Assembly (NCBI RefSeq): GCF_001625365.1
Contig: NZ_LJJF01000001.1
Coordinates: 744,001-808,000 of the forward strand
Source of the DNA: Streptomyces sp. MJM8645
Lineage (GTDB): Bacteria; Actinomycetota; Actinomycetes; Streptomycetales; Streptomycetaceae
DNA: 64,000 nucleotides
Reading direction: 5' to 3'
The notes under the pieces were generated by a model. That model had not been told where the DNA came from. It did not search any database and saw only the letters and a list, made by a program, of their open reading frames with translations. The first letter of the stretch is position 1; each line of letters begins with the position of its first letter. A program made the position numbers and the translations under genes. Below, in pieces: positions 32,920 through 44,500 of the stretch.

Positions 32920-33615
32920 TCACCCGTCGTGCAGGGCCCACTTGCTGCTGTCGACCTGCACCGTTCCGGGCAGCGCGATGAGTTCGGGTTTGAACAGCGG
33001 TGGCGCGCCCATCGCAGGCTCCCAGGTGGCCAGCTTCTCGTCCTGGGGGACTTCGATCCGCCGGTCCGCGGTGAGGTCGGCGACCACCTTGAGGAGCAGT
33101 CGCACGCCGAGCGGTGCCAGGTGGTCGCGCCACAGGCTCTGCGCGGTCGAGCCCGGGGGCACGAACAGGTGCTCCTGGGCGGCGAGCGGGCCCGCGTCGG
33201 TGCGTTCGGTGAGGTGGTAGACGCTTCCGCCGGTCACCTTGTCGCCGTCGCGGATCGTCCACCGGATGGCGTCCCGGCCGCGGTGCAGCGGCAGCAGGCT
33301 GGGGTGGTAACCGATGGTGGCGACGGCGGCCCGGGCGCGGGTCTGGCGGCCGAGGAAGGCGTGCGAGTGGGCGGCGACGATGATGTCGACCCCGTCCGGG
33401 ATGTGTCGCGCGCGCAGTTCGGCCGAGTCCGTCCACGGGACGTCCTTGTGGTACGCCCAGGAGCGCAGGCGGTCCCAGCACATCGCGTCGCCCTCGTCGG
33501 ACTTCCCCTTGCGCAGCCGGGGGGCGGCCGCGCCGACGATCTTGTGCCCGTCGTCCAGCAGGGCTTCCGCGACTGCGACCGCGAATCCCCCTTGTCCTGA
33601 CATGTAGATGTTCAT
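32920..33615 (-). CDS. Formyltransferase (10-formyl-THF-dependent fold) of the hybrid cluster
   Basis: 231 residues from ATG 33615. The core IGYHPSLLPLHRGRDAIRW and TGGSVYHLTERTDAGPLAAQ match the formyltransferase catalytic region (His and Asp present; the usual Asn before the His is replaced, as in formyl-THF dehydrogenase hydrolase domains). It lacks the tRNA-binding C-terminal domain of Fmt, so it should act on a small molecule or carrier-bound amine. Last gene of the minus-strand PKS-NRPS operon, 5 bp after the P450 gene; likely N-formylates the product or an amino-acid precursor. Confidence 0.85.
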   Translation of the reverse strand: MNIYMSGQGGFAVAVAEALLDDGHKIVGAAAPRLRKGKSDEGDAMCWDRLRSWAYHKDVPWTDSAELRARHIPDGVDIIVAAHSHAFLGRQTRARAAVATIGYHPSLLPLHRGRDAIRWTIRDGDKVTGGSVYHLTERTDAGPLAAQEHLFVPPGSTAQSLWRDHLAPLGVRLLLKVVADLTADRRIEVPQDEKLATWEPAMGAPPLFKPELIALPGTVQVDSSKWALHDG

Positions 33616-33620
33616 CCGGG

Positions 33621-34853
33621 TCAGTCGACCTCTTTCAGTCCGCGGTGGTCGGGTTCGAACCGCACCGGCATCGTGGAGAACCCGGTCAGGAAGTTGGACC
33701 GGATCCGCAGCGCCTCCTCGGTCTGCTCGAATCCGGTGGTGAAGTCCCGCAGGGCCGTGAGCAGTTCGGCGATCTCCACCTTGGCCAGGTACGAGCCGAC
33801 GCAGAAGTGCGGGCCGTAGCCGAAGGCCAGGTGCTTGTTGGGGGTGCGGCCGAGGTCGAACGCCCCGGGCCGGGCGAAGACCCGTTCGTCGCGGTTGCCG
33901 GAGGCGTGCCAGAGCGTGACGATGTCGCCCGGCCGCAGCCGGACGCCGTGCAGTTCGGTCTCCCGTACAGCGCTGCGCCCGAAGTGCATCGTGGGCGAGG
34001 CCCAGCGCAGCACCTCGTCCACGGCGGTCTCGACCGCGACCTCGCCGTGTTTGAACCGCCGCCACTGTTCGGGTTGGGCGGCGAGGGTGTGGACGCAGTC
34101 GATCATCGTCAGCCGGCTGGTCTCGTCGCCGCCGATGATCAGGCTGTAGCAGTTGAGCACGACGTCCTCGTCGGACAGCGGCACGCCGTCGATGGAGCTG
34201 CCGATCAGCATGCTGATCACGTCGTCGCCCGGGGACTCGCGCCGTTCCTCGACGACGTCCATGAAGTACATCAGGATCTCGTTGCGGGCCATCTCGGAGT
34301 CGACTTCGTCGACGTCCTCGTCCTCGGCCGACAGCGCGGTCTTGGTCAGGCTGAGCAGGTAGTCCCGGTCCTGCTCGGGCACGCCGAGCAGGTTCGAGAT
34401 CGTGGTCATCGGGATCCGGCTGGCGATCTCCTCGGCGAACTCGCAGCCGCCGGATTCGACGGCCTCGCGGATCCACTGCCGGGTGTTGACGCGGACGGTC
34501 TGCGCGACCTCGTCGAGCACCCTCGGCGAGAGCACCCGCTGGAGGATCTTGCGCAGTTCGTGGTGCCGGGGCCCGTCGGTGACGGCCAGCATCCGGCCGG
34601 CCCCGGCGTCGCCGCCCTCCAGGAGCGTGACGAGGACGTTGCCGCGCTCGGAGGTGAAGTTCGCGTTGTCCCGGTAGGTGGCCATGATGTCGTCGTGGCG
34701 GGAGAGCACCCAGAATCCCCGGCGGCCGTCGACGGGCGGGTTCCAGTGCATCGGGGCGGTGTCCCGCAGGGTGCGCCAGAACCCGTCGAGGTCGTGGTCC
34801 GCGAAGGTGGCCGGGTCGCCCAGGTCCACGGTGTCCGGTGGCGGCGTGCTCAT
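33621..34853 (-). CDS. Cytochrome P450 of the hybrid PKS-NRPS cluster
   Basis: 410 residues (ATG 34853; GTG 34859 overlaps the KS stop). Motifs: I-helix SLIIGGDETSRL, ExxR in DEVLRWASP, heme loop LAFGYGPHFCVGSYLAK. CYP family near those using carrier-bound or macrolide substrates in actinomycetes. Coupled to the upstream KS gene, so it probably oxidises the assembled product. Confidence 0.92.
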   Translation of the reverse strand: MSTPPPDTVDLGDPATFADHDLDGFWRTLRDTAPMHWNPPVDGRRGFWVLSRHDDIMATYRDNANFTSERGNVLVTLLEGGDAGAGRMLAVTDGPRHHELRKILQRVLSPRVLDEVAQTVRVNTRQWIREAVESGGCEFAEEIASRIPMTTISNLLGVPEQDRDYLLSLTKTALSAEDEDVDEVDSEMARNEILMYFMDVVEERRESPGDDVISMLIGSSIDGVPLSDEDVVLNCYSLIIGGDETSRLTMIDCVHTLAAQPEQWRRFKHGEVAVETAVDEVLRWASPTMHFGRSAVRETELHGVRLRPGDIVTLWHASGNRDERVFARPGAFDLGRTPNKHLAFGYGPHFCVGSYLAKVEIAELLTALRDFTTGFEQTEEALRIRSNFLTGFSTMPVRFEPDHRGLKEVD

Positions 34854-34855
34854 GG

Positions 34856-36640
34856 TCACCAGTCCGTGCGCCAGAACCGGCGCGGCTGGAACGGGTAGGT
34901 GGGCAGCGGCACCCGGTGGCTGGCCTGCCCCCGGTGCAGGGCGTCGAAGTCCACCTGCTGGCCGGTCACCCAGGCGGCGGCCAGTTCGGCCAGCGCCCGC
35001 TCGTCCTGGCCGGAGGGCACGATCCCGTTGTCGGTGCGGGAGAAGGAGCCCGGGTCGGTCTGCGGGGCGGCGGCGGTCGTGGTGGCGGGGCCGCGGGCGG
35101 CGTCGTCGGACAGCGCCGCGATCAACTCCGCGCGGCTGCGGACCACGGCCGCCCACCGGCGGGCCATCACCTTGCGGCCGAGGTTGAGGCTGAAGCAGAC
35201 GTCGTCCAGGCGCAGGTCGGAGTCGGCCTCCAGCCGCTCCTTGAGCCGCGTACGCTGCCGGGCCAGCGCGTCGTCGTCCAGGGCGGACAGGGTGGCCAGC
35301 CGCGGCCGGCCCTCGTCCTCGGGGGCGCGCCCGGCGGCCGTCGGCGCCTCCTCCAGCAGCAGGTGCGCGTTGTAGCCGCCGCCACCGATCGAGGTGATGC
35401 CCGCGCGGCGGATGCCGGCCTGCGGCTCCCAGGGCGCCCCTTCGATCTGCGGCACGAAGGGGGTGCTGGGGAAGTCGAGGTCCTGGTTGACCTCGGTGAG
35501 GTTGATCGTCGCCGGGAGCGTCTTGTGGTGCAGGGCCAGCGCGGCCTTGATCGCGCCGAAGCCGCCCGAGACCACGCCGCCGTGGCCGACGTTGCCCTTG
35601 ACCCCGCCGATCGAGGTGGTCGCGGTCTGCTTCCCGAACGCCATGGTCGCCGCGTGCACTTCGAGCTCGTCGGTCATCGGCAGGCCGAGACCGTTGGCCT
35701 CGTACATGGACACGGTGTCCGGGGTGACGCCGCCGACCTCCATGGCGTTGGCGATGCAGGCGCTCAGCCGCTCGGGCTGGGCCAGGCCGTACGCCATCGC
35801 GCTGACGCCGTTGTTGTTGACGGCCGAGCCCTTGACGACGGCGTAGATGTGGTCGCGGTCGGCGACGGCGTGGCCCAGCGGCTTCAGCAGCACGGTGACG
35901 ACGCCGCTGGACAGCGCGGTGCCGGTGCCGTTGGCGTCGAACGGGCGGCAGTGGCCGTCCTTCGACAGGATGCGGTTCTCCTCCCACAGGTGGCCGCGCG
36001 GGTGCGGCAGGCGGACCATGGCGCCGCCGGCGATCGCCAGGTCGGTCTGGCCGAGCAGCAGCGACTGACAGGCCAGGTGGACCGCGTAATGGAAGCCCGC
36101 GCAGACGGCGGCGACGGTGACGGCCTCGCCGATGAGCCCCATGTAGTACAGGGCGTTGGAGGTCATGGTGTCCGGCGACCACGCCAGGCTGGCCTCGATC
36201 GCCTCGGGGCCGACCGACACCCGGTCCGGCGGGGAGCTGTAGAGCGCGGCGGTCTGCGGGTTGTTGGCACCGTACATGCCGATCTCGGCCCGGAGCCGGT
36301 CCGGGTCGTAGCCGCCGTCCTCCAGCGTCTCCCAGGCGCTCTCCAGGAACAGCCGGTTCTCCGGGGTCATCGCGGCCGCCATCCGGTCGCTGATGCCGAA
36401 CACCGACGGGTCGAACTTGTCGTACGTGTCGAGCACGCCGCAGGCCCGTACGTAGAACGGGCTGTGGATCAGGGTCTCGTCGACGTGGATGTCGTCCTTG
36501 GCCAGGAACGACACGGACTCCCGGCCGTGGACGAGGTTGTCCCAGAACTGCTCCTTGGTGCGGGCTCCGGGCGCCCGCAGGGACATGCCGATGACGGCCA
36601 CGTCGCCCGGGTCGTAGTCCTGCTCGGGGTTGTCGGTCAT
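34856..36640 (-). CDS. Stand-alone ketosynthase-like protein with Cys/Asn/His active site
   Basis: 594 residues. KS fold from ~residue 12 (DVAVIGMSLRAPG) to ~430, then a KS-AT linker-like part and an ending typical of the post-AT linker (VPLPTYPFQPRRFW), but no AT domain. The nucleophile is Cys180 in AAVCAGFHYAV. The first catalytic His of EAHGTGT is replaced by Asn316 (YEANGLGL). The second is kept as His353 (GNVGHGG). Ordinary decarboxylative condensation needs both His, so another reaction is likely. Placed directly after a C-A-T module without thioesterase, it is a candidate for product release by C-C bond formation, like the KS of the fungal tenuazonic acid synthetase TAS1 (inference). 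ATG 36640, GCAGGAG upstream. Confidence 0.88.
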   Translation of the reverse strand: MTDNPEQDYDPGDVAVIGMSLRAPGARTKEQFWDNLVHGRESVSFLAKDDIHVDETLIHSPFYVRACGVLDTYDKFDPSVFGISDRMAAAMTPENRLFLESAWETLEDGGYDPDRLRAEIGMYGANNPQTAALYSSPPDRVSVGPEAIEASLAWSPDTMTSNALYYMGLIGEAVTVAAVCAGFHYAVHLACQSLLLGQTDLAIAGGAMVRLPHPRGHLWEENRILSKDGHCRPFDANGTGTALSSGVVTVLLKPLGHAVADRDHIYAVVKGSAVNNNGVSAMAYGLAQPERLSACIANAMEVGGVTPDTVSMYEANGLGLPMTDELEVHAATMAFGKQTATTSIGGVKGNVGHGGVVSGGFGAIKAALALHHKTLPATINLTEVNQDLDFPSTPFVPQIEGAPWEPQAGIRRAGITSIGGGGYNAHLLLEEAPTAAGRAPEDEGRPRLATLSALDDDALARQRTRLKERLEADSDLRLDDVCFSLNLGRKVMARRWAAVVRSRAELIAALSDDAARGPATTTAAAPQTDPGSFSRTDNGIVPSGQDERALAELAAAWVTGQQVDFDALHRGQASHRVPLPTYPFQPRRFWRTDW

Positions 36641-36699
36641 GGGGAGGCTCCTGCTTCGTTTCGAGTGAGGGTGGCTCAGCAGACTCAGCGGCTCGTGGT

Positions 36700-38526
36700 T
36701 CAGCGGCCGGTGGCGCCGCCGCGGCCGCGCAGCGCGGCCCGGCGGGTGTTGGCGCGCGCACGGGCGGACTGGACCGCCTCGGGGGTGGCGCCGCTCTCGT
36801 CGTCGAGCCAGCGGGCGAGGGAGGAGATGTCGCGGAAGCTGAAGAGGTCGGGCACCCGGACGCGGCGGTCGAAGCGCCGGGTCATCAGCCGGGCGAGGCG
36901 GATGAGCAGCAGGGAGTCCCCGCCGAGGTCGTAGAAGGCGGACTGCACGTCGATGCTCGACGGTTCGAGGTCGAGCAGCTGGCCCCAGATCTCCGACAGG
37001 GCGACCTCGGTCGGTGTGCCGGCGGCCGTCAGGGGCCCGCCGGTGTCGGCGGCCGGCGGCTCGGGCAGCGCGTTGCGGTCGAGCTTGCCGCCCGGCCCCA
37101 GCGGCAGGGCGGCGAGGAACACGAGCGTCGCGGGCACCATGTAGTCGGGCAGTTCGGCAGCGAGCCTGCCGGTGACGGCGCTCTGGAGCGCGGCGTCCAG
37201 CCGGGGGCCGCCCTGCGGCGCGTCGTCGCCGGCGGGCACGACGTAGCCGACGAGCCGGTTGCCCCGGACGACGACGGCGGCCTCCCGGACTTCGGGGCAG
37301 CCGGTCAGCCGGGCCTCGACCTCCTCCAGCTCGATGCGGTAGCCGCGCAGCTTGACCTGGTGGTCGGTGCGGCCGAGGAAGCGGAGTTCGCCGTCGTCGG
37401 TGAACTTGACGACGTCCCCGGTGCGGTACATGCGTTCGCCGTTGCGGAACGGGTCCGGCACGAAGCGTTCGGCCGTGGTGCGCGGCCGGTTGACGTAGCC
37501 GTGCGCGAGGCCGGCGCCGCCGAGGTAGAGCTCGCCGGGCTCGCCGGCCGGGAGCGGATTCAGCTGCTCGTCGAGCACGTAGACCCGGTCGCTGGTCGTC
37601 GGCGGGCCGATCGTCGGTTCGTCGGTCCCGTCCTCGGGCACCGGCCCGAACGAGCAGAAGACCGTCCCTTCGGTGGGGCCGTAGGCGTTGAACACCCGGT
37701 CGGCGCCGGTCTCCCGGTAGGTGCGGTCCACCAGCTTGCGGCGCAGGGCCTCGCCGCCGAACACGACGGTGCGCACGTTCGGGGGCAGGGCTCCGGCGTC
37801 GAGCAGGCTGTTCATGACCGAGGGGACGACGTTCAGGTGGGTGATCCTGTCGGCGTACCGGCTCTCCGGCAGGTGCACGGCGCTCTCGACGAGCACGACG
37901 GCGCCGCCGCGGCACAGCGCGTTGAAGATCTCCATCACGGACAGGTCGAAGCAGACCGAGCTCGCCGCCGAGACTCCGCTCAGGTCACAGCCGTCGAGCA
38001 CCCGGTCCATCTCGGCGAGCATCGCCACGCAGCCGCTGTGCCGGACGGCCACGCCCTTGGGCCTGCCGGTGGAGCCCGAGGTGTAGATGACGTACGCGGT
38101 GTCGCCGGGCACGACCGCGGCGGGCTTCGCGCCGGGCTCGGTCGTCACGCTCTCCCCGAGCACGACCACGGTCGGTCCGGGCGGGCAACTGGCCCGGGAC
38201 GCGGGCGTGGTGAGCAGCAGGCGGGTCCCGCTGTCCTGGACCATGAAGGTCAGCCGGTCGGCGGGGTAGTTCGGGTCCAGCGGCAGGTAGCAGGATCCGG
38301 CGCGCAGGGCCGCCAGGATGCCGACGAGCAGGTCGGGGGTGCGCTCGACGCAGATGCCGACCGGGACGCCGGGGCCCGCGCCGTCGGCGACCAGCCGTTC
38401 GGCCAACTCCCGGGAGCGTTCGTTCAGTTCGCCGTAGGTCAGGACGCCGGCGTCGGAGTAGACGGCGGTCGCGTCGGGGCTCTTGAGCGCCTGCTCGACG
38501 AACGCGGAATACAGGGTCTCGGTCAC
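36700..38526 (-). CDS. NRPS adenylation-thiolation didomain
   Basis: 608 residues. A domain from residue 1 to ~510: YVIYTSGSTGRPKG (A3), FDLSVMEIFN (A4), NAYGPTEGTVF (A5), GELYLGGAGLAHGY, YRTGDVVKF (A7), GRTDHQVKLRGYRIE (A8), GPGGKLDRN (A10 Lys). T domain around residue 565 (FYDLGGDSLLLIRL). Aligned by eye with GrsA, the pocket residues read D, L, M, S, V, G, A, V, F, K; I cannot match this to an amino acid with confidence. GTG 38526 overlaps the stop of the upstream C-domain protein (GTGA), so the C-A-T module is split over two proteins. The A and T read as intact. Confidence 0.93.
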   Translation of the reverse strand: MTETLYSAFVEQALKSPDATAVYSDAGVLTYGELNERSRELAERLVADGAGPGVPVGICVERTPDLLVGILAALRAGSCYLPLDPNYPADRLTFMVQDSGTRLLLTTPASRASCPPGPTVVVLGESVTTEPGAKPAAVVPGDTAYVIYTSGSTGRPKGVAVRHSGCVAMLAEMDRVLDGCDLSGVSAASSVCFDLSVMEIFNALCRGGAVVLVESAVHLPESRYADRITHLNVVPSVMNSLLDAGALPPNVRTVVFGGEALRRKLVDRTYRETGADRVFNAYGPTEGTVFCSFGPVPEDGTDEPTIGPPTTSDRVYVLDEQLNPLPAGEPGELYLGGAGLAHGYVNRPRTTAERFVPDPFRNGERMYRTGDVVKFTDDGELRFLGRTDHQVKLRGYRIELEEVEARLTGCPEVREAAVVVRGNRLVGYVVPAGDDAPQGGPRLDAALQSAVTGRLAAELPDYMVPATLVFLAALPLGPGGKLDRNALPEPPAADTGGPLTAAGTPTEVALSEIWGQLLDLEPSSIDVQSAFYDLGGDSLLLIRLARLMTRRFDRRVRVPDLFSFRDISSLARWLDDESGATPEAVQSARARANTRRAALRGRGGATGR

Positions 38527-41500
38527 TGGTCCGTCTCCTCGGGGAGGCCGGTCGGCGCCAAGTCGCCGAGGGCCCGGTCGGGTTGGGCGATCGCGTCGAA
38601 GAGCACGGTGCGGTACAGCGCGAGCAGTGCCGTCACGGTCTGCCTTTCCAGGTAGCTCGGTTTGAACTGGACGTGGCCGGCCACCTCGCCGTCGATGTCG
38701 GCCATCGAGATTTCGAGGTCGAACTTGGCGAGGTGCCTGCGCACCTGAAGCGGTTCGAGCGGCAGCGCGCCGTCGGGCGTGATGGTGTCGCCGATGCCGT
38801 GGAAGAGCTTGACGGACCGGGGGAACGCGTCCGAGGACAGCCAGTTGACGACCACGTCGAACCACGGGGAGCGGCCCTCGGCCCTCGGCGGCCGCAGTTG
38901 GGAGGCCAGCAGGTCGAGGGGGTAGTTCATGTGCTCCAGGAGGCCGAGCGAGAAGGCGTGGACCTCGCGCAGCAGTTCGCGGAAGCTGCGGTCACCGGCG
39001 GGGTTCGCCCGCACCAGCACGGTGTTGAGGTAGTAGCCGATGGCGGATTCCCAGCCGGGTTCGGCGCGTTGGGCGATGGCGGTGGCCAGCACGGCGTCCT
39101 CGGTGCCGACCGCGCGGTTGAGCGTGGCGAAGAACCCGGCCAGTACGACGGTGCTGATCGACACGCCTTCGCGCACCGCGAACTCCCGTAGCAGGCGGGT
39201 CTGTTCGGCGTTCCAGCGGAAGGCGAGGTCGCGGCCCTCGTAGGTGACGCCCGGCGGCCGCTCCTTGGTGGACAGGTCGAGGTGGGCGGGCGGGTCGGCC
39301 AGCTTCTGCGACCACCAGTCCAGGGCCGCGCCGGCCGCCGGGCCGGCCAGCCACTGCCGCTCCCATTCGACGAACTCCGTGTACGGGGCGACCGGCGCGC
39401 TGTCGGCGGGGTCGGCGCCCTCGTAGTACTCCTGGAGTTCGCGGATCATGACGTCGGCCGACGCCGCGTCCGACGCGATGTGGTGGACGAGCACCAGCAG
39501 GTAGTGGTCCGCCGGTCCGCGCGTCATGAGGACGACCCGCACCAGCGGCCCGTTGTCCAGGTCGAGCGGCTCGTGCCCGTAGCGGGCCAGTTCCTCGCGG
39601 GCCTGTTCGTCGTCCAGGTCGGTGCCGTCCGCCACGACGAACTCGTACACCGGTTCGTCCAGGATGACCTGGTACGGGCTGCCGCCCGCCTCCACGAAGA
39701 GGGTGCGCAGGGCGGGGTGGCGCTCCATCACGGCCTGGACGGCGCGCTCCAGGGCCTTCTCGTCGACGGCGGTCCGGATCCGGGCGGTCACCATGAAGTT
39801 GTAGGGCACGGCGTCCGGCGCGACCATCTGCATGAACCACAGCGAGGCCTGGCCGTGCGAGGCCGGCGCCAGGGCGAGGCCGAGGCCGTCGGCGCGCAGC
39901 TGGTCCAGGGCCGGGGCGTCGGTGGCCTCCAGCAGTCCGCGCGCGTCCAGTTCGTCGACCAGCTCCTCGGCGTCCAGTTCGGACAGCTCGTCGAGGTACG
40001 TCCGGTCCGGCTCGGCCTCGGGGGCCTGGGCGGGGGCGGGGGCGGCTGCCGGTACGGGCGGTGCCGTCGCGGGCGCGGCCGGTCCGGCGGTGAGCCCGAC
40101 GAAGTGGCCGACGACCTCGGAGATGGGCCGGCCGTCCAGGAACACCACCGGCGACACCCGGTGCCCGAACAGCGACTGCAGCCTGTTGACGAGGCGGATC
40201 GCCAGCATCGAGTCGAGGCCGAAGTCGAGCATGCTGGCGTTCACGTCGAACCTGCTCACCGGCACGCCCAGCGCGTCGGCGAGCTCGGCGAGGACGACCT
40301 CCGCCACCGGCCGGATCGCCGCCGGCTGCTCCTCCTCCACCACACGGGCCACGGGCGCGGCCACGGTTTCGACGGCCGGGGCCGGGGCCGACGACTGGGC
40401 GGGGCGGGGCTCGGTGTCGATCCAGTAGCGGTCCTTCTGCCACTGGACGAGCGGCGTCTCCACGACCTCGACGTCGTCGCCGAACAGCGGGTCGAAGGTC
40501 AGCGGCAGGCCCCTGACGTACAACGACGCGGCGGCGCCCAGCAGGCAGCGGACGTCGCTCTCGTCGCGCCGCAGGGAGTTGATCGCGTGCACCTGGGCGC
40601 CACGGGTCAGCGCGATCTCCTCGACCGCGCCGCGCAGCGTCTCGTGCGGGCCGATCTCGATGAAGGTGCCGACGCCCTGGTCGACCAGCGCGCCGATCGT
40701 CTCGGCGAACCGGACCTGGTTGCGCAGGTTGTGCACCCAGTAGTCGACGTCGGCGACCGGGTTCACCGTGTCGGCCAGTGCCGTGGAGTGGAAGTCGATG
40801 CCGGGTGTCAGCGGGGTGATGCCGTCGATGCCCGCGCGCAGCGGCTGGAGCAGCGGGTCCATGCCGGGGCTGTGCACCGGCCGTTCGACCCGGATCCGCC
40901 GGGTCGAGATGCCGTCCCGCTTGAGGTCGGCCTCCAGGGCGTCGACGGCTTCGGGCGAGCCCGAGACCGCCGCGCTGGTGGGGCTGTTGACCACGGCGAC
41001 GGCCGCGTGCGCGGCGTAGGGGGCGAGCCGCGGCAGCAGCTCCGCCTCCGGCAGGTCGACGGAGATCATGGCGCCCGCGGCGGCCTTGCGCTCCAGCAGG
41101 TGCGACCGGGCGACCACCACGCGGGCGGCGTCCTCCAGCGACAGCGCGCCGGCCACGCAGGCGGCCGCGACCTCGCCCAGGCTGTGCCCGACGACGGCGG
41201 TCGGCTGGATGCCGAGTCCGAGCCAGACCTTCGCCAGCGAGACCTGGAGGGCGAACAGCACGGGCTGCTGGAAGTCCATCTCCTCGTACCTGGCCTCGTC
41301 GGCCGGGGCGGCGAGCTGGTCGAGCACCGAGCAGCCGCCGGCCGCGCGCACGGCGGCGTCGCAGGCGGTCATCCAGGTGCGGAAGCCGGCGTGCGAGCGC
41401 AGGAGTTCGCGGCCCATGCCGACCCACTGGGTGCCGCCGCCGGAGAACACCAGCGCGACCCGCCGGTCGACGTTGCCGGAGACCGTGCCCGTGACGACGT

Positions 41501-44500
41501 CGGGGTGCGGCTGGCCGGCGGCGACCCGGGCGAGGCCGTCCAGGACGTCCTGCCGGTTGCGGGCGAACAGGGCGATCCGGTGGTTGTGGTGGGTGCGCCT
41601 GGCGGCGAGCGTGTAGGCGAGGTCGGAGACCCGCAGGCCCGCGTCGCGTTCGACGTGGTTGGACAGCTCGCGGCAGGTGTCGGTCAGCGCGCCGGCCGTC
41701 CGGGCGGTGACGGGGACGAGGTGCACCTGCTCGTCGGCGGCGGCGTCGCTGCGGCCGGGCGTGACGTGCCGCCCGCGGTCGCCCGCGAGGAACGGGTGGG
41801 CCGTGACGGGGAGGCCTGCGGTGTACAGGGCGCCGAGCGAGCCGAGCAGGGTCGAGGCCTCGTCGGCGCCGCGGCGCAGCGAGGGCAGGGTGGTCGCCGT
41901 CAGGATCTCCGACACCGACTTGAGCAGGACGGGGTGCGGGCTGATCTCGATCACCGCGTCGACGTCGTGGTCGCGCAGGTTCGTCAGGGCGTCGACCACC
42001 CGGATCTCCCGGCGCAGGTTGTCCGCCCAGTAGTCCGGCCCGAGCTCGGCGCCGTCGACGCGTTCGCCGGTGACCGTCGAGATCATCGGGATGCGGGTGG
42101 TCCGGGGCCTGATGCCGTCGAGTTCGACCTTCAGCGGGGCGAGGACGTGGTCGACCAGCGGGGAGTGCGGGGCGTGGCCCATCCGGACCCGGTGGTTGGT
42201 GACGCCCGCCGCGGTCAGCCGCTGGACGAGGTCGTCGATCTCCTGCGGTGTGCCGGTGACCAGGGTGGAGCTCAGGCCGTTGTGGCCGGAGACGGTGAGC
42301 CGGCCGGTCAGGTACGGCTCGACCTCGTCGGCAGCGGTCATCACCACGATGCCCTCGCCGCGCCCCACCGCGAGCTGCTGGAGGAGCCGGCCGTGGTGGG
42401 CGGCCAAGCGGGAGGCGTCGTCGAAGTCGAGCGCGCCGGCGATGTGGGAGGCGGCGAACTCGCCGACGCTCTGCCCCACGACGACGTCCGGCTCCACCCC
42501 CAGCGAGCGCCAGGCCTCGGCCAGCGCGACCTGGAGGGAGAACAGCAGCGGCTGGAAGACGTCCATGTCGTCGATGCGGCCGTCCGGGGACATCAGCTGC
42601 TCGACGAGCGAGAAGCCCAGCAGCTCCCGCATCCGCCGGTCGGACTTCATCATGGACCGGCGGAACACGGGCATTCCGGCGAGCAGTTGCCGGCCCATGC
42701 CCACCCACTGCGAGCCGTTGCCCGAGAACAGGAAGGCCACCCGCGGCCTACGTCCGGTCCGCTCCCCGACGCTCAGCCCGGCGGCCTTCGCCCCGCTGCC
42801 GAAGGCGTCCAGCTGGGAGCGGAGTTCGGGCATGTCGCGGGCGGTGGCCGCGAGCCGGAACGGGCCGTCGCCGGGCGTCCGGCGGCAGAGCTCGCGCAGG
42901 TCGCTCTCGTCGCGCAGCGCCCGGGCCCGCTCGGCCAGCGCCTCCCGGGAGTCCGCGGCCAGCAGGAGCAGCGAGCTCTCGGGGCGCGGCAGTTCCTCGA
43001 CGGCGACGTGACAGATCGCGCCGCCGAACCCGAACGAGCTGACGCCGCCCCGGCGGGCGTCGGAGCGTCGCGGCCACGGCGTCAGCCGGTCCTGGACGGT
43101 GAGGTTGTACTCGTCGAACATGATCTGCGGGTTCGGCGCGCTGTAGTGCAGGCTCGGCGGCAGCACGCCGTTGCGCATCGACATCGCGAGCTTGACCAGG
43201 CCGACGATGCCGGCGGCCGCCTCCAGGTGCCCGACGTTGGACTTGACGGACCCGAGCCGCAGCGGCTCCGTACGGCCGCCGCCGAGGACCGCGCCGATGG
43301 CGTTGGCCTCGATCGGGTCGCCGAGGGGTGTCGCGGAGCCGTGGCACTCGATGTAGTCCACGAGGTGCGGTGCGATGCCCGCCCGCTGGTACGCGGTGCG
43401 GAGCATCTTCTCCTGCGCCTGGGGGTTCGGCGCCGTCATGCCGTTGCTCAGGCCGTCGTTGTTGGAGGAGCTGCCCTTGATCAGGCAGTACACCGGCAGG
43501 TCGCGCTCCAGCGCCACGCTCAGCGGGGCGAGTACGACGACGCCGGCGCCCTCGCCGCGGACGTAGCCATTGGCGCGGGCGTCGAAGGACTTGCAGCGGC
43601 CGTCCGGGGCGAGCGCGCCCATCGCGTCCATGGCGGTGTAGTAGTCGGAGACGAAGCTCAGGTTCACGCCGCCGGCCAGCACCAGGTCGCTCTCGCCCAG
43701 CCAGATCGACTGGCACCCCACGTGCACCGAGACCAGCGATCCGGCGCAGGCGGCGTCGATGGCCATGCTCGGGCCCTGGAGGCCGAGGACGTAGGAGACC
43801 CGGTTGGCGATGATGCCGTCGTGCATGCCCGTCGCGGTGTGCGGGGTGATCTGGCTGTCGGGGCCGCGGTAGTGCGCCAGGGCGGCGTAGTCGCCCCAAC
43901 AGGAGGCCATGAACACGCCGGTGTCGCTGTCGACCAGGCTGTGCGGGGCGATGCCCGCGTCCTCCAGCGCCTCCCAGGACAGCTCCAGGATCAGGCGCTG
44001 CTGCGGGTCCATCTGGACGGCTTCGCGGGGCGAGATGCCGAAGAACAGCGGATCGAACCGGTCGATGCCGTCGATGAAGCCGCCCCAGCGCACCCTGTCG
44101 TTCAGCAGCTCGCGTCGCGCGGCCGGTACCGGCCCGACGGCGTCGCCGCCCTCGACGAGCAGCTGCCAGAACGACGACGGGTCCGGCCCGCCGGGGAACC
44201 GGCAGCCGATGCCCACGATCGCGACGGGCTCGTGCGAGGGCAGGCGGCGGCGCTCGGTGGCCGGGGCGGGCTCCGCGGCACGCGGACCGTCGACGAGCGC
44301 ACGCGCCAGCGCGTCGACGGTCGGGTACTGCCACATCCAGGTGGCCGGGACCTGCCAGCCGAGGAACTCGGACAGCGAGGCCGCGAGGGTCACCGATCTC
44401 AGCGAGTCCAGTCCGTACCGGTGCAGCGGCGCCGAGCGGTCCACCGTGCTCGCGGACACGTCCAGCAGCTCGACAACACGGGAAAGCAGGAAATCCGTTA

